NCBI GenBank assembly: GCA_963825555.1
Contig: CAWGTZ010000028.1
Location: 49,240-113,239, forward strand
Reading direction: 5' to 3'
Origin: JAGVSR01 sp963825555
GTDB lineage: Bacteria > Pseudomonadota > Alphaproteobacteria > Rhizobiales > Hyphomicrobiaceae
Length of the DNA stretch: 64,000 bases
This document shows, one piece after another, positions 28,547 to 38,094 of this stretch. Positions within the stretch are counted from its first letter, which is position 1. Each line of letters opens with the position of its first letter. The translations under genes were made by a program, and so were the position numbers. The notes below the pieces were generated by a model that saw nothing but the letters and a program-made list of their open reading frames with translations, was not told the DNA's origin and did not search any database.

Positions 28547-28762
28547 TCAGCGCATGAACATCCGCACGGCTTTTACGATTGCCAGGACCCAGGGGATGGC
28601 ATGAAAGGCTAGGTCGAAGATATCGAGCGGCTTTGTAAGAGTTCCGGAGACGAGCATGCGGAGCTTCTCGACGATGTGTGGCTCGGGCAGGAACGGCGCG
28701 AGCCCCAGCGTCAAGCAGCCGGCGATGACGAGGAGCCAGGGAAGATTGTCGATCCAGTCCAT
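28547..28762 (-). CDS. Small membrane protein, function unknown
   Basis: The 71-aa product has a hydrophobic segment at residues about 7-25 (LPWLLVIAGCLTLGLAPFL) and a second one near the C-terminus (FHAIPWVLAIVKAVRMFM). They are joined by EPHIVEKLRMLVSGTLTKPLDIFD. ATG 28762 has an excellent GGAGG 5 bp upstream, which decides against a longer start at 28792. Related small proteins are often labelled RND transporter in databases, but nothing here supports transport. It is a single gene with its own A/T-rich upstream region. Confidence 0.75.
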   Translation of the reverse strand: MDWIDNLPWLLVIAGCLTLGLAPFLPEPHIVEKLRMLVSGTLTKPLDIFDLAFHAIPWVLAIVKAVRMFMR

Positions 28763-28865
28763 ATCGCCTCCGTTGTCGTGCACCAAAAACATTATATTAG
28801 ATTTTACTTATAAATACGAGCCCCACTGAGGCCAAGCGCTCATCGGACGCATGCAGGAACGAAAG

Positions 28866-28892
28866 ACGCCCGCGAGGAGTACTCGCGGGCGT
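28866..28892 (-). terminator. Hairpin terminator of the L,D-transpeptidase gene
   Basis: An 11-bp perfect stem (28866-28876 with 28882-28892) with a 5-nt loop lies 27 bp beyond the transpeptidase stop. Read on the minus strand it is followed by CTTTCGTTCC. It ends the leftward transcript before the small membrane-protein gene. Confidence 0.75.
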
Positions 28893-28918
28893 TCTCCGGA
28901 TCGAGGAGATCGATCAGA

Positions 28919-30814
28919 TCAATACTGCTGGAACCACAGCAGGCGCGCCGGGGTGGACGCCGGCTTCATCTTCTTCGGCGGATTACCGAGGCTCGACTTG
29001 GCCCAAGGCGGGAGCGGAGGCAACCCGGCCACGTTATTCTTGGAAGGACGTGGCTTGGTCTTGGCCCGCGCGATGCCGGTCGTATTCCGGCGCAGTTCGT
29101 CGTTCTTCTTTTTAAGGGCCAGTGCCGGATCGCGGGCGGCGATCAGCTTGATCGACTTGCCGGCGAGCGCCTCGCTATAGCGCTTGTCATGCCCGTAGAC
29201 ATCCTTGAACTGCGCCACGGTTCCGTCCGGATTCACCCAGGTGGTCAGATAGGTATTGTAGACGGGAATGTGCTGCGTGAGATCGATGCGCGAAGTCGTC
29301 TTGATCTTGAGCTGCCGCGCGACGTCCGATCCCGACCAGCCCTCGACCTCGCCAAGAAGAACCTCTGCCAGCTTGTCGGGATTGCGCACCCGGATGCAGC
29401 CATGGCTGAAGGTGCGCTCGGAGCTGTCGAAGAGGTGCTTGTCCGGCGTGTCGTGCATGTAGACGGAATGGTGGTTCGGGAACATGAACTTCATTTTCCC
29501 TAGCGGGTTGCTGGGCCCCGGCCCCTGCACGATCGCGATGTCGCGGATGTCCACCTTCGACCACTTGAAGCGCGACGGACTGATGACACGGTTGCCTACT
29601 CCCCGGATGCTCATGCCGCGGCGCGCGAGAACCCCGTAGTCGCCCCCGCGCAGGTTCGGCAGCAAGCTGCGGATTTTGATCGATTCAGGCACACCCCATT
29701 CCGGCTGGAAAATGATGTGATCCATCGTGTCGGAAAACACCGGTGTCTGGGTCGTTGGCTTTCCGATGATGATGCGTTCCTGGTGCAGCACCTCGCCGTT
29801 CTTCACAACGCGGGTCTGGAACTCCGGAAGGTTGTTCCAGACATACAGAGAGCCCATATCCTGCGGCATGGTGCGCCAGCGTTCGAGGTTGACCAGGAAC
29901 TTATCCAGTATCGCACGGTTCGGCCGGCGCTCGGGCGGCGTCACCCCATTGAGAACTTCGCGCACCTCGTCGTCCACGAAGCGCTTGGACGTCAGTCCGG
30001 CATCGTTCATGGTGGAGCGGATGCGTTTCAACAGGGTCTTATCAAGAAGATCCTCGTTGTCCGCGTTGCTCGTCTCGACCCCCAGACGCTGGCGAATGAT
30101 CTTCACATCGGGATGGCGCTGCCATGCGTCGATGCGCTCGCCCGGCTCGAGACGCGGCAGAGCCTTGCGCGCGATGTCGCCGCGCTCCTCCAGGTAGGCA
30201 ACCCGCAGCCGCTCGAACTGAGGGTCCTGCGGGTGGAAGCTGCGCAGGCCCGCCACGGGATCTCCGCCGGCGGCTGCGATCGCGCGAAACACATCGCCCG
30301 CGTAGATCGTCCGCGGATCGGCATCGATCCAATTCGAGAGCTCACTGCCTACGACACGGCCGCCGCGCGCATGCCAGGCATAGCGGACAGCCGAGACGCT
30401 CAGGTCCACCTCGGCGGTCGCACGGGACTCCGTCGACATGGCATCCACGGGTGATTGGGGAAGCTCGAACGTAGACGGATCGAGCCCATAAAGGTCGGCG
30501 TTGGAAAGCTCGTTGAAGAGAGCGGCCCCTTCGCGGGTGAGACCCTGCGCGTCGATCCAAAAGGGATGAGCATCCGGCTCGCGGTAAACCCCTGCGATCT
30601 GAGATAGGAAGGCCTTCTCCACCGGGTCGCGGGCAGCCTCCATGCGCGCATCAACCTCGGCGATGATGGCACTTAAATCGGCATGACGTGAGTCGGCTGT
30701 CCAACTTGAACCGACCGGGGGGCGAATTGTTTCCACCGTCGGGGCCGCCATCAAGGGCCCCGTTACGCTCACAACCGCACCCACCGCGATTGCGACACAC
30801 CACACCGAACGCAT
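28919..30814 (-). CDS. L,D-transpeptidase, YcbB-like
   Basis: The 631-aa protein has a signal peptide (RSVWCVAIAVGAVVSVTG then PLMAAP). A long N-terminal scaffold region follows, then a peptidoglycan-binding-like helical stretch and a YkuD catalytic domain. The active site is VYMHDTPDKHLFDS followed by FSHGCIRVRNP, with the nucleophile at Cys473. A Lys/Pro/Ala-rich tail closes the protein. YcbB-type enzymes form 3-3 crosslinks between meso-diaminopimelate residues, which are abundant in Hyphomicrobiales that grow from a pole or bud. I start at ATG 30814, preceded by AGGGGAG; the open frame extends 51 codons further without support. It is monocistronic and has its own terminator. Confidence 0.92.
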   Translation of the reverse strand: MRSVWCVAIAVGAVVSVTGPLMAAPTVETIRPPVGSSWTADSRHADLSAIIAEVDARMEAARDPVEKAFLSQIAGVYREPDAHPFWIDAQGLTREGAALFNELSNADLYGLDPSTFELPQSPVDAMSTESRATAEVDLSVSAVRYAWHARGGRVVGSELSNWIDADPRTIYAGDVFRAIAAAGGDPVAGLRSFHPQDPQFERLRVAYLEERGDIARKALPRLEPGERIDAWQRHPDVKIIRQRLGVETSNADNEDLLDKTLLKRIRSTMNDAGLTSKRFVDDEVREVLNGVTPPERRPNRAILDKFLVNLERWRTMPQDMGSLYVWNNLPEFQTRVVKNGEVLHQERIIIGKPTTQTPVFSDTMDHIIFQPEWGVPESIKIRSLLPNLRGGDYGVLARRGMSIRGVGNRVISPSRFKWSKVDIRDIAIVQGPGPSNPLGKMKFMFPNHHSVYMHDTPDKHLFDSSERTFSHGCIRVRNPDKLAEVLLGEVEGWSGSDVARQLKIKTTSRIDLTQHIPVYNTYLTTWVNPDGTVAQFKDVYGHDKRYSEALAGKSIKLIAARDPALALKKKNDELRRNTTGIARAKTKPRPSKNNVAGLPPLPPWAKSSLGNPPKKMKPASTPARLLWFQQY

Positions 30815-31018
30815 CAACTGGACTCCCCTGGGCAAGTCTTCCGCACAAGCAAAACCGGCCCGTATACGGAACAATAGCTTCCTCTCTATCGGCCCATAGA
30901 GCCGAAATTGATCAACAAACTTTGAGTTATGATAAACGCGGTAAACGGATGATTGCAGCCCGCGCATTCAACTTATTGTTTTTCCGATATGCAATAAGTG
31001 TACGGCCGAAAGCGCAGA

Positions 31019-31669
31019 TCAAAAACGCGGCACCAGTCCGGTCAGCTTCCAGTCCCCGCCGACAAAACTCATCGTCGCCGTCATATCCGGCGCCGCAGCT
31101 TTGGCATCGCGGGCTACGCCAACCGACACCGAAAAAGGTCCATTGAAGCCGACAGACTTGATGTTCCCCAGACCGAGGCGTCGCGCCTCCGGCACCACCG
31201 TGTTGCCCGCGCTGCCCGAGCCCGTCCCGGAAGATGTGGAACTGCCTTTGCCCAACAAGCCGCCCAGAAGTCCGCCGAGCTGGCCCGCCAGATCGGGCTT
31301 GTCCTTGGCCACGCTTTCGACGACCTCCTTGACGCTCTTGCCCTCCGCGTGGAGGCGGATGAGAGCCTGCGGTGTGACGAGCTTATCGAGGGCCGCATCG
31401 ACCAGCTTCGGCAACGCGTTCTCGCGCATCGCCTCGACGACAAGATCGCCGCCCGGGGTGCCTTTGCTGGCAGCCTTCAGGCTCTGCTCGACCTTTTCGG
31501 CCACGACAGGCTGCATCGAGGTCCGCACGGAGGGGAAATCGACCCCGCGCTCCAGTGCCGGCACATCGCCGGCCTCCAGAGCCGTCTTGATCCGGTACCC
31601 GGAGTAGGCCGGCCAGACGATGTAGAACGCTGCGGCCATAACAATCAGAAGCCCGGTCAAGAATTTCAT
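31019..31669 (-). CDS. DUF2939 domain protein, membrane anchored
   Basis: The 216-aa product has an N-terminal hydrophobic anchor (FLTGLLIVMAAAFYIVWPAYSGYRI). A DUF2939-like domain follows, with the typical ALEAGDVPALERGVDFPSVR start. A Gly/Ser-rich linker (GSSTSSGTGSGS) precedes a C-terminal beta part (FNGPFSVSVG to MSFVGGDWKLTGLVPRF). The family is widespread in proteobacteria and has no established function. The position suggests an inner-membrane protein facing the periplasm. The gene stands alone, about 200 bp upstream of the L,D-transpeptidase start on the same strand and divergent from recQ. Confidence 0.8.
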   Translation of the reverse strand: MKFLTGLLIVMAAAFYIVWPAYSGYRIKTALEAGDVPALERGVDFPSVRTSMQPVVAEKVEQSLKAASKGTPGGDLVVEAMRENALPKLVDAALDKLVTPQALIRLHAEGKSVKEVVESVAKDKPDLAGQLGGLLGGLLGKGSSTSSGTGSGSAGNTVVPEARRLGLGNIKSVGFNGPFSVSVGVARDAKAAAPDMTATMSFVGGDWKLTGLVPRF

Positions 31670-31942
31670 GTCGCTCCCCCCGTCCCTTTCCAGCCTTCAG
31701 CCGACAATGCTCCTTGTTGATCGTAATTGGTAGATTACAAATCGCTGATCGTCACCCAAGGCCGCGACCTTGATCGCCTGGACGGGCATAGGGACGGAGC
31801 GGGGCGCGGCGGAAAATCCAGATATTCCAGGAACAAATCGCCAGACCGTGCCGCGGGCGGGGGGAATCGCTCTATGGGTGGGATCGAACCTCAAGATCAA
31901 CGGCTGAAGCGCCACATGCACCCCGCCGTCAAGCGGCAAGAT

Positions 31943-34099
31943 ATGTCCCAGGATCCGACGTTCGCGACGGCGCTTAATGTGCTGGAGCGTGTCTTCGGCT
32001 ATCACAGCTTCCGGCTGCATCAGTCTGCGATCATCGAAACGATCCTCGCAGGGCGGGATGCGCTCGTGCTCATGCCGACCGGCGGGGGCAAGTCGCTGTG
32101 TTATCAGATCCCTGCCATCGTTCGGTCCGGCACCGGCATTGTCGTCTCTCCGCTCATCGCGCTGATGCAGGATCAGGTGAACGCGCTCAATGAGGCCGGT
32201 GTGTCCGCCGCCTTTCTCAACTCCAGCCAGAGCTTTCCCGAGCAACAGGCGGTCGAGCGGCAACTGGCATCCGGCGGGCTTGATCTGCTCTACGTCGCCC
32301 CCGAGCGTCTTCTGCAGGAGCGCACGCTGAACCTGATCGGGCAGACGTCCGTCTCCCTGTTTGCCATCGACGAGGCACACTGCGTCTCGCAATGGGGCCA
32401 TGATTTCCGGCCGGAATACCGTCAGCTGCGGATGCTAGCCGAACGCTTTCCCGGCGTGCCGCGCGTGGCGCTGACGGCGACGGCCGACGAACGCACGCGC
32501 GAAGAGATCATTGCTGAACTGAAGCTCGAGGACGCCGAGCGGTTCGTGGCAAGCTTCGACCGCCCCAACATCCGCTATACGATTGCCGAGATGGGCTCGG
32601 TCGGTGCACGCGAGCGCTTGTGGCAGTTCATCCAGAACGAGCACCCGGAAGATGCGGGCATCGTCTATTGCCTTTCGCGCAAGGCGGTCGAAGAGACGGC
32701 GGCCTGGCTGTCATCCAAGGGCCGCAAGGCGCTCGCCTACCACGCGGGTCTCGATCCACAGATACGCCGTACCGCGCAGGAGCGCTTCCTCAATGAAGAC
32801 AGCCTCATCATCGTGGCCACGATCGCGTTCGGCATGGGTATCGACAAGCCCGACGTGCGCTTCGTCGCCCACCTCAATCTGCCAAAATCGATCGAGGCCT
32901 ACTATCAGGAAACGGGCCGCGCGGGCCGCGACGGCGAGCCCGCAAATGCCTGGCTTGCCTATTCGTTGCAGGACGTGATCCAGCAGCGCCAATGGATCGC
33001 GCAATCGGACGGTTCGGAGGCGTTCAAGCAGGTGCAGCGCCAGAAGCTTGACGCCCTGATTGGGCTTGGCGAGATGGCCGGCTGCCGGCGGCAGGCGCTG
33101 CTTGCCTATTTCGGAGAACGCGGCAGTCCGCCTTGCGGAAACTGCGACAACTGCCTCTCCCCTCCCGAAACGCAGGACGGAACCGTGCTGGCGCAAAAGG
33201 CGCTCTCCACCGTCTATCGCACGGGCCAGCGTTTCGGGGTCGGCTACCTCGTCGACATTCTCCAGGGCAAAGCCGACGAGCGCTGTATCCGCGCCTCGCA
33301 TGACAAGCTCCGTGTCTTCGGGATTGGAAAGGACACCGATCCGTCCATTTGGCGGGGGCTTTTCCGCCAGCTCGTCGCACATGGGTTTTTGACAGGTGAC
33401 GACGAAGGCCACGGCACGCTGCAACTGACCGAGACGGCACGCCCGCTCTTGCGGGGCGAGACGAAATTCCTGATGCGCGTTGCCCGCGCTCCCGCGCGTT
33501 CAACCAAAACGCGGCGCGAAAGGAAGGCGCCCGGGGCGACGACCGTTGCGCCCGAGCATCAGGCTGCGTTTGCGGCACTCAAAGCCCTGCGCGCACGTCT
33601 GGCCGCCGAAGCCAAACTCCCGCCTTACGTGATCTGCCACGATCGCACGCTGGTGGAACTCGCCGAGAAGCGCCCTGCTTCGCTCGAAAACCTCACCGAC
33701 ATCACGGGGCTCGGCGCCAGCAAGATCAAGCGGTACGGACAAGCGATGCTCGATACGCTGTCGGCTTTCGCCTCTCATCCGTTGTTGATGAACCGGCTTT
33801 CGGCAACCGTGAACGAAACGCTGGCTCTGCACCTGCAGGGCCTCGATACGGACGCTATTGCAAGACGCCGCGGCCTGGAACTCAGCACCGTCTATGGCCA
33901 TTTCGCCGAGGCCATCGAGGCCGGACTTCTCGACGCGCGCACCGTTCTGCTGCTCGAAGATGCCGACATCGACGAGATTCACGCGGCCTTCGAGCGCCTC
34001 GGCACGCTGGAGAGCGGGAAGCTTGGTCCCGCGCACGCGGCGCTCGATGCGCGTTACGACTACGGCATTCTCAAATGCCTGCTCGCTGAACTGGCCTGA
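31943..34099 (+). CDS. recQ: ATP-dependent DNA helicase RecQ
   Basis: The 718-aa helicase unwinds DNA 3' to 5' during recombination and stalled-fork repair. Superfamily 2 motifs are in order: PTGGGKSLCYQIPA near residue 45, DEAHCVSQWGHDFRPEY near 142, TATADERTREEI, the GRAGRDG motif VI region, a zinc-binding Cys cluster (CRRQALLAYFGE then CGNCDNC), the RQC winged helix and a C-terminal HRDC domain (LRARLAAEAKLPPYVICHD). The length fits RecQ with one HRDC domain. I start at ATG 31943 (MSQDPTFATALNVLERVFGY); upstream in-frame ATGs at 31916, 31874 and 31727 add residues that do not resemble RecQ. Confidence 0.95.
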   Translation: MSQDPTFATALNVLERVFGYHSFRLHQSAIIETILAGRDALVLMPTGGGKSLCYQIPAIVRSGTGIVVSPLIALMQDQVNALNEAGVSAAFLNSSQSFPEQQAVERQLASGGLDLLYVAPERLLQERTLNLIGQTSVSLFAIDEAHCVSQWGHDFRPEYRQLRMLAERFPGVPRVALTATADERTREEIIAELKLEDAERFVASFDRPNIRYTIAEMGSVGARERLWQFIQNEHPEDAGIVYCLSRKAVEETAAWLSSKGRKALAYHAGLDPQIRRTAQERFLNEDSLIIVATIAFGMGIDKPDVRFVAHLNLPKSIEAYYQETGRAGRDGEPANAWLAYSLQDVIQQRQWIAQSDGSEAFKQVQRQKLDALIGLGEMAGCRRQALLAYFGERGSPPCGNCDNCLSPPETQDGTVLAQKALSTVYRTGQRFGVGYLVDILQGKADERCIRASHDKLRVFGIGKDTDPSIWRGLFRQLVAHGFLTGDDEGHGTLQLTETARPLLRGETKFLMRVARAPARSTKTRRERKAPGATTVAPEHQAAFAALKALRARLAAEAKLPPYVICHDRTLVELAEKRPASLENLTDITGLGASKIKRYGQAMLDTLSAFASHPLLMNRLSATVNETLALHLQGLDTDAIARRRGLELSTVYGHFAEAIEAGLLDARTVLLLEDADIDEIHAAFERLGTLESGKLGPAHAALDARYDYGILKCLLAELA

Positions 34100-34124
34100 G
34101 CATCACCCGCCGGGCCGATCCCGG

Positions 34125-34541
34125 TCAGCGCCTCAGACCATCGTCACGAAAGGCGAGAACCAGCCCGCTCAACAGGCCGCCATGAAACGCAATGCTCGCC
34201 AGCATCGGCCAAGCCGTGAACCAGACCAGTCCGGGCGAGAAGGCCACCAGCGCAGAAGCCGCGATGTAGCCGTAGGCCCGCGCCGGCGAGAGCGGGCTTT
34301 GCAACCGCCAGTAGACGAGCCCGGCTACCCCCATCGCCAAGGCGGCTTTGACGAAGGCCATGAACCGAATGACGAGTGCCAGATCCGGATCCGCGCTCTG
34401 CGACCCGATGGACACTCCCAAGGCGGCCCCGGCCGCAACCGACGCCACGACCGCAGCGATCAGAACGGCTGAAACCCGCGTCACATCCGCAACGCCGCGG
34501 CTCGAAAGCACCAAATCCGATATTTGGGTTTTGACACTCAT
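34125..34541 (-). CDS. Four-helix membrane protein, function unknown
   Basis: The 138-aa product (from ATG 34541, MSVKTQISDLVLSSRG) contains four hydrophobic segments, including VSAVLIAAVVASVAAGAALG, FVKAALAMGVAGLVYW, YIAASALVAFSPGLVWF and FHGGLLSGLVLAF. It has no recognisable motif or charged pore residue. The open frame upstream to 34613 is not needed. It converges with recQ, whose stop is 25 bp away, and is divergent from the next small membrane-protein gene. Confidence 0.7.
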   Translation of the reverse strand: MSVKTQISDLVLSSRGVADVTRVSAVLIAAVVASVAAGAALGVSIGSQSADPDLALVIRFMAFVKAALAMGVAGLVYWRLQSPLSPARAYGYIAASALVAFSPGLVWFTAWPMLASIAFHGGLLSGLVLAFRDDGLRR

Positions 34542-34743
34542 GGCCCAGCCATCTCTCGCCAAGCTCACAATCCGGCTATTCGACAAGAAAGTGAGGATCC
34601 TCAAACCTGTCAATGGACCTGTGGCGGACCGAGGGAGCTTCTCGGAACGTGCCCTTCACAGCCGCCACCCGTCTGGATACGGTTTGCGCAACCCTGGGCG
34701 ATCAACCCTGACGTCGCTCCCGCTGACACGAGAGGTCTCACCG

Positions 34744-35106
34744 ATGACGATCGCCGCGGTCCTGCTCCTCAGCCTTGCCGCGACCCTCGGTCTTTATTTG
34801 GGTCTTTGCTACCTCAAGGGGCAACGCAACCGGCCGATACTGATCGGCACGCATCTGCTCTTGGGCATTGGCGGAGCTGAGGCCCTGCTTCTCGCCCATC
34901 GATCTGTCGGCGGCGGCGGGGCAGCATCCGGCGGATCCCAGGCGAACCTGGCGCTCGGTTTGATCGCTGCCGCCATATTTGCTGGCTTTCTGGCGCCTGT
35001 CATAGGCAGAAACTCCCGTTCGACGGGAAAATTGGCGCTCGCCGCCCATGCGGCCCTGGCGGCGGCTGGAGTGGGCGCGGCCCTCGTCTGGGCGTCCTAT
35101 CTTTAG
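34744..35106 (+). CDS. Small membrane protein, function unknown
   Basis: The 120-aa product has four hydrophobic stretches: TIAAVLLLSLAATLGLYLGL, GTHLLLGIGGAEALLLA, NLALGLIAAAIFAGFLAP and AAHAALAAAGVGAALVW. A Gly-rich loop lies in the middle. ATG 34744 follows GAGAGG, which decides against a much longer in-frame start at 34348 that overlaps the divergent neighbour. I see no functional motif. It lies 195 bp before the next rightward gene. Confidence 0.7.
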   Translation: MTIAAVLLLSLAATLGLYLGLCYLKGQRNRPILIGTHLLLGIGGAEALLLAHRSVGGGGAASGGSQANLALGLIAAAIFAGFLAPVIGRNSRSTGKLALAAHAALAAAGVGAALVWASYL

Positions 35107-35301
35107 GCCGGAACGGTGGCAACCGGCTGTGGTCGGCCTTTGGTGACCGAATGGCCACGGACGGTAAGAGATTTGCGGCTGACCCCTTACATAACAACGA
35201 TTAACCTTTATCTGATAGGCATGATGGGACCATGTGTTAGACCCACGGGCCTCGGGTTGTTTGCCCAACCGGCCGCAGGCAACTTCGGAGACAGGAAAAC
35301 A

Positions 35302-35619
35302 GTGACCGGATCCATTCGCACATCCGTCCTCGCCGCCCTCCTGATGGCGGGCGTCTTCTCGTTGCCCGTGGTTACAGCAACCGAAGCCGCCAGCCAGTCC
35401 AGCGAAGAAAGCAGCGCAAAGACCAAGAAACCCCTGCGCGGCAAGAGCTACTATGGCCGTCGCGGCGGCTACACGGTCAAGCGGTCGGATGTCATCGGCG
35501 ATACCCGCCGCCAGGATCCGAAGATCAACGGCCCCTCCTACAGCGGTCCTCTCCAGGGCGACTTCTTCTGGGAATCGCCACGTTCGCCCTACGGCGGCAA
35601 TACCGACTACATGCAGTGA
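35302..35619 (+). CDS. Small secreted basic protein, function unknown
   Basis: The 105-aa product begins with a signal peptide (residues about 5-28, TSVLAALLMAGVFSLPVV). A Ser/Lys-rich stretch follows, then a Tyr/Gly/Arg-rich tail (YYGRRGGYTVKRSDVIGDTR, then SYSGPLQGDFFWESP). I use the GTG at 35302, which has AGGA about 7 bp upstream and gives a clean signal peptide; an in-frame ATG at 35116 does not. It may be a periplasmic or surface-associated structural protein. No family was recognised. It ends before a hairpin shared with the convergent barrel gene. Confidence 0.65.
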   Translation: MTGSIRTSVLAALLMAGVFSLPVVTATEAASQSSEESSAKTKKPLRGKSYYGRRGGYTVKRSDVIGDTRRQDPKINGPSYSGPLQGDFFWESPRSPYGGNTDYMQ

Positions 35620-35656
35620 GAACCTCGTCGACCCGGCGCATGCAATGCGTCGACCC

Positions 35657-35677
35657 CGCCGGAATTGTATTCCGGCG
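35657..35677. terminator. Hairpin between convergent genes
   Basis: CGCCGGAAT, a TGT loop, then ATTCCGGCG form a perfect 9-bp stem, 37 bp after the secreted-protein stop and 33 bp beyond the stop of the convergent barrel gene. No long T-run follows on either side. It is probably a bidirectional terminator. Confidence 0.6.
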
Positions 35678-35710
35678 AGGCCCAAGTCGTTCGATTGGGA
35701 ACCCGACTGG

Positions 35711-36448
35711 CTACTTCAGGCTGATTTCTTCTGCTGCGGAACGGCCGAAGCGGTAGCTCAGGCCCAACCGGGCAACCCAGATATCATCGATGCCCGCATA
35801 ATCACCCGGGTCGGAATCCGCGTTGAGTGAAGTGGCGGCGTGCTGCCCCCCGAAGGCGTAGTAGAGCGACTCGCTGCGCAAGCTCCAGTTACCGCCCAGG
35901 TCCGCTTCCATCCCACCGCCAAAAACCAGACCCGTGTCATCAAGGCTAAGAACGCCAGTATCGGCACCACCGTTATCGCAGTCGCAGGCCGCCCAATCGC
36001 CGCCCACGAAGGCCACGCCCCCCGTCGCATAAAACAGCGCCGAGCCGGTCGTGAACCCGGCCCGACCGCGAATGCTGGCCAACCAGTCCATTCCTGCACT
36101 CACGCTGTCGGTCTCGCGCCGCGAAGCTTCTATTTCAGGATCTGAGATCTTTCCCGACCAATCCATGAAACTGAAATCGGCCTCCAGTCCGGTGACCAGG
36201 CGACCGCTCTGCAGGTTGTAGCCGACATGAACGCCGCCAATTCCACCCTTGAGGTTGAAATCGCTGCCTAACACCAAGTCTCCGCGGGTTCCCTCGCCAG
36301 AATCGAAAACACCGGAGAGATCGGACCTGCCGTAGCCCCCGTGACCACCGACGTAGAGGCCCGTCCACCCAGTGTCCGCCGATGCAGGAATTGAGGCTAT
36401 CACGGCCCCAATGGCCATGATCGAAAGCGAAAAATGTCTGCTGCGCAT
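35711..36448 (-). CDS. Outer-membrane beta-barrel protein, Omp25/Omp31-like
   Basis: The 245-aa product has a signal peptide (HFSLSIMAIGAVIASIPASA). An eight-stranded-type barrel follows: WTGLYVGGHGGYGRSDL, GGVHVGYNLQSGRLVTGLEADF, DWLASIRGRAGF, LFYATGGVAFVGGDW and WSLRSESLYYAFG. The terminal strand is WVARLGLSYRFGRSA. This is the pattern of the porin-like Omp25/Omp31 family of Hyphomicrobiales. The last 10 residues extend past the usual terminal aromatic residue, which is slightly unusual. ATG 36448 has GGGAG upstream. Expression is probably independent, from the roughly 245-bp region upstream. Confidence 0.85.
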   Translation of the reverse strand: MRSRHFSLSIMAIGAVIASIPASADTGWTGLYVGGHGGYGRSDLSGVFDSGEGTRGDLVLGSDFNLKGGIGGVHVGYNLQSGRLVTGLEADFSFMDWSGKISDPEIEASRRETDSVSAGMDWLASIRGRAGFTTGSALFYATGGVAFVGGDWAACDCDNGGADTGVLSLDDTGLVFGGGMEADLGGNWSLRSESLYYAFGGQHAATSLNADSDPGDYAGIDDIWVARLGLSYRFGRSAAEEISLK

Positions 36449-36693
36449 TGCTTGAATCTCCCAGGTCCGAATCAATCTGACCAAGGAAGAGTACAATCTA
36501 AAGACGCAATTATACAATTTTAAGTAGCAGGGCAGGTCTTCGTGCCCAAGTTGCCGTTGTTGAGGCAACGGTGCTGGATAACGTGCTCGTTAGAGAACCG
36601 CCCCGCAACCCTGTCTAACTGCACGGTTCGACGCCTGAGACCACTCCGGGGCTCCGGCGATCCGAGCAGACGTGTCGCGGGATCCTACCGGGT

Positions 36694-38094
36694 CTATACG
36701 CTCAACAGCAGATGCTCCCGCTCCCACGGGCTGATGACGCGCATGAACTCTTCGAACTCGGAACGCTTCATCTGCAGGTAAACGTGGCTGAACCGTTTCC
36801 CCAGCACATCGTGCAAGTCCTTGCTGTCCTCGAAATCGAGCAGCGCCTCCAAGAGACCTCGCGGCAACTGATGGTTGTTGCGGTAGGCATTGCCAACGAT
36901 GGCCGCGCGCGGCTCGAGCTTGTTCTTCATGCCGAGATAGCCGCAGGCAAGGCTCGCGGCGATGGCAAGGTAGGGGTTGCTGTCCGAACCGGGCAGACGG
37001 TTTTCCACGCGCCGCGCCGCCGGGCCCGACACGGGAATGCGCAGTCCAGCGGAGCGATTGTCGAGGCCCCACTCCACGTTGATGGGCGCTGCACCGCCCG
37101 GCACCAGCCGACGGTAGGAGTTTACGTAGGGTGCAAGCAGGCACGCCGCCTGGGGCAGATAGGTCTGCTGGCCGGCCAGGAAGTGATGGAACAGCTTGCT
37201 CGGCTCGCCATTCTCGCCGGTAAAGATGTTACGGCCTGTCTTCGCATCCACCACGCTCTGGTGGATGTGCATGGCGCTGCCGGGCTCATTCTCCAGCGGC
37301 TTGGCCATGAACGTCGCATAGCAATTGTGCTTGAACGCCGCCTCGCGGATCGTGCGCTTGAAGAGAAACACATGGTCGGCGAGTTGCACCGGATCGCCGT
37401 GCACAAGGTTGATTTCAAGCTGAGCTGCACCGCCCTCCTGAATGATCGTGTCGATCTTCAGGTACTGCAGTTCGGCAAACTCGTAGATATCGTCGACGAT
37501 CTTGTCGTATTCGTCGACGGCGCCCAGGCTGTAGGACTGTCGGCCGGTCCCCTTGCGGCCTGAACGGCCCGTCGGCGGCTCGAGCGGATAATCTGGATCG
37601 GGGTTGGTTTTCGTCAAATAGAATTCCAGCTCCGGCGCCACGACAGGCTGCCAGCCTTCCTTATGGTAGAGATCGAGCACCCGACGCAGCACGGCACGCG
37701 GGGCTATCTCGACAGGATCGCCATTCTGCCAAGTGGCGTCATGGATGACCTGCGCCGTGGGGCTGGATGCCCAGGGCGAAGGGCGGATGGTCGATAAATC
37801 CGGCACCATCATCAAGTCGCTCTCCGCGTAGAGCTCCTCGCCATCATCCTCGAAGCCGACGTATTCGCCGGTAATGGTCTGATGGAAAATCGAGATCGGC
37901 AGATGGACCGGATCGAGCTTGACGAACTTCTCCGCGGGCATTGTCTTGCCGCGGGCGACACCGGCGATGTCGGGGACCGCACAATCCACTTCTTCGATAC
38001 GATGCGCCCTGACCCAGGCCCGCAGGCTTTCGGCCGTGGCGCCCGCGCTCAATCCGTCCTCGTGACGGATACTGGATCCCTGATCGGCACTCAT
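36694..38094 (-). CDS. puuA: Glutamine-synthetase family protein, gamma-glutamylputrescine synthetase (PuuA type)
   Basis: The 466-aa enzyme has the glutamine-synthetase fold: an N-terminal beta-grasp (DCAVPDIAGVARGKTMPAEK) and a catalytic barrel with VAPELEFYLTK, EGGAAQLEINLVHGDP, GSAMHIHQSVVDA, NSYRRLVPGGAAPINVEWGL and RRVENRLPGSDSNPYLA. PuuA members ligate glutamate to putrescine in the first step of the gamma-glutamyl route. The neighbours (polyamine importer, agmatinase, PuuB-type oxidase, GntR regulator) favour this over ammonia assimilation. A TGTGATCACA palindrome lies 180 bp upstream, and similar sites precede the other units, so it is probably in one regulon with them. Ethanolamine or another amine remains possible as substrate. 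Confidence 0.85.
   Translation of the reverse strand: MSADQGSSIRHEDGLSAGATAESLRAWVRAHRIEEVDCAVPDIAGVARGKTMPAEKFVKLDPVHLPISIFHQTITGEYVGFEDDGEELYAESDLMMVPDLSTIRPSPWASSPTAQVIHDATWQNGDPVEIAPRAVLRRVLDLYHKEGWQPVVAPELEFYLTKTNPDPDYPLEPPTGRSGRKGTGRQSYSLGAVDEYDKIVDDIYEFAELQYLKIDTIIQEGGAAQLEINLVHGDPVQLADHVFLFKRTIREAAFKHNCYATFMAKPLENEPGSAMHIHQSVVDAKTGRNIFTGENGEPSKLFHHFLAGQQTYLPQAACLLAPYVNSYRRLVPGGAAPINVEWGLDNRSAGLRIPVSGPAARRVENRLPGSDSNPYLAIAASLACGYLGMKNKLEPRAAIVGNAYRNNHQLPRGLLEALLDFEDSKDLHDVLGKRFSHVYLQMKRSEFEEFMRVISPWEREHLLLSV

Noticed and set aside
30817..30967. N-terminal extension of the L,D-transpeptidase by 51 codons
   Set aside because: The ATG at 30814 has a good ribosome site and starts a clean signal peptide; the extension would place the signal peptide internally.
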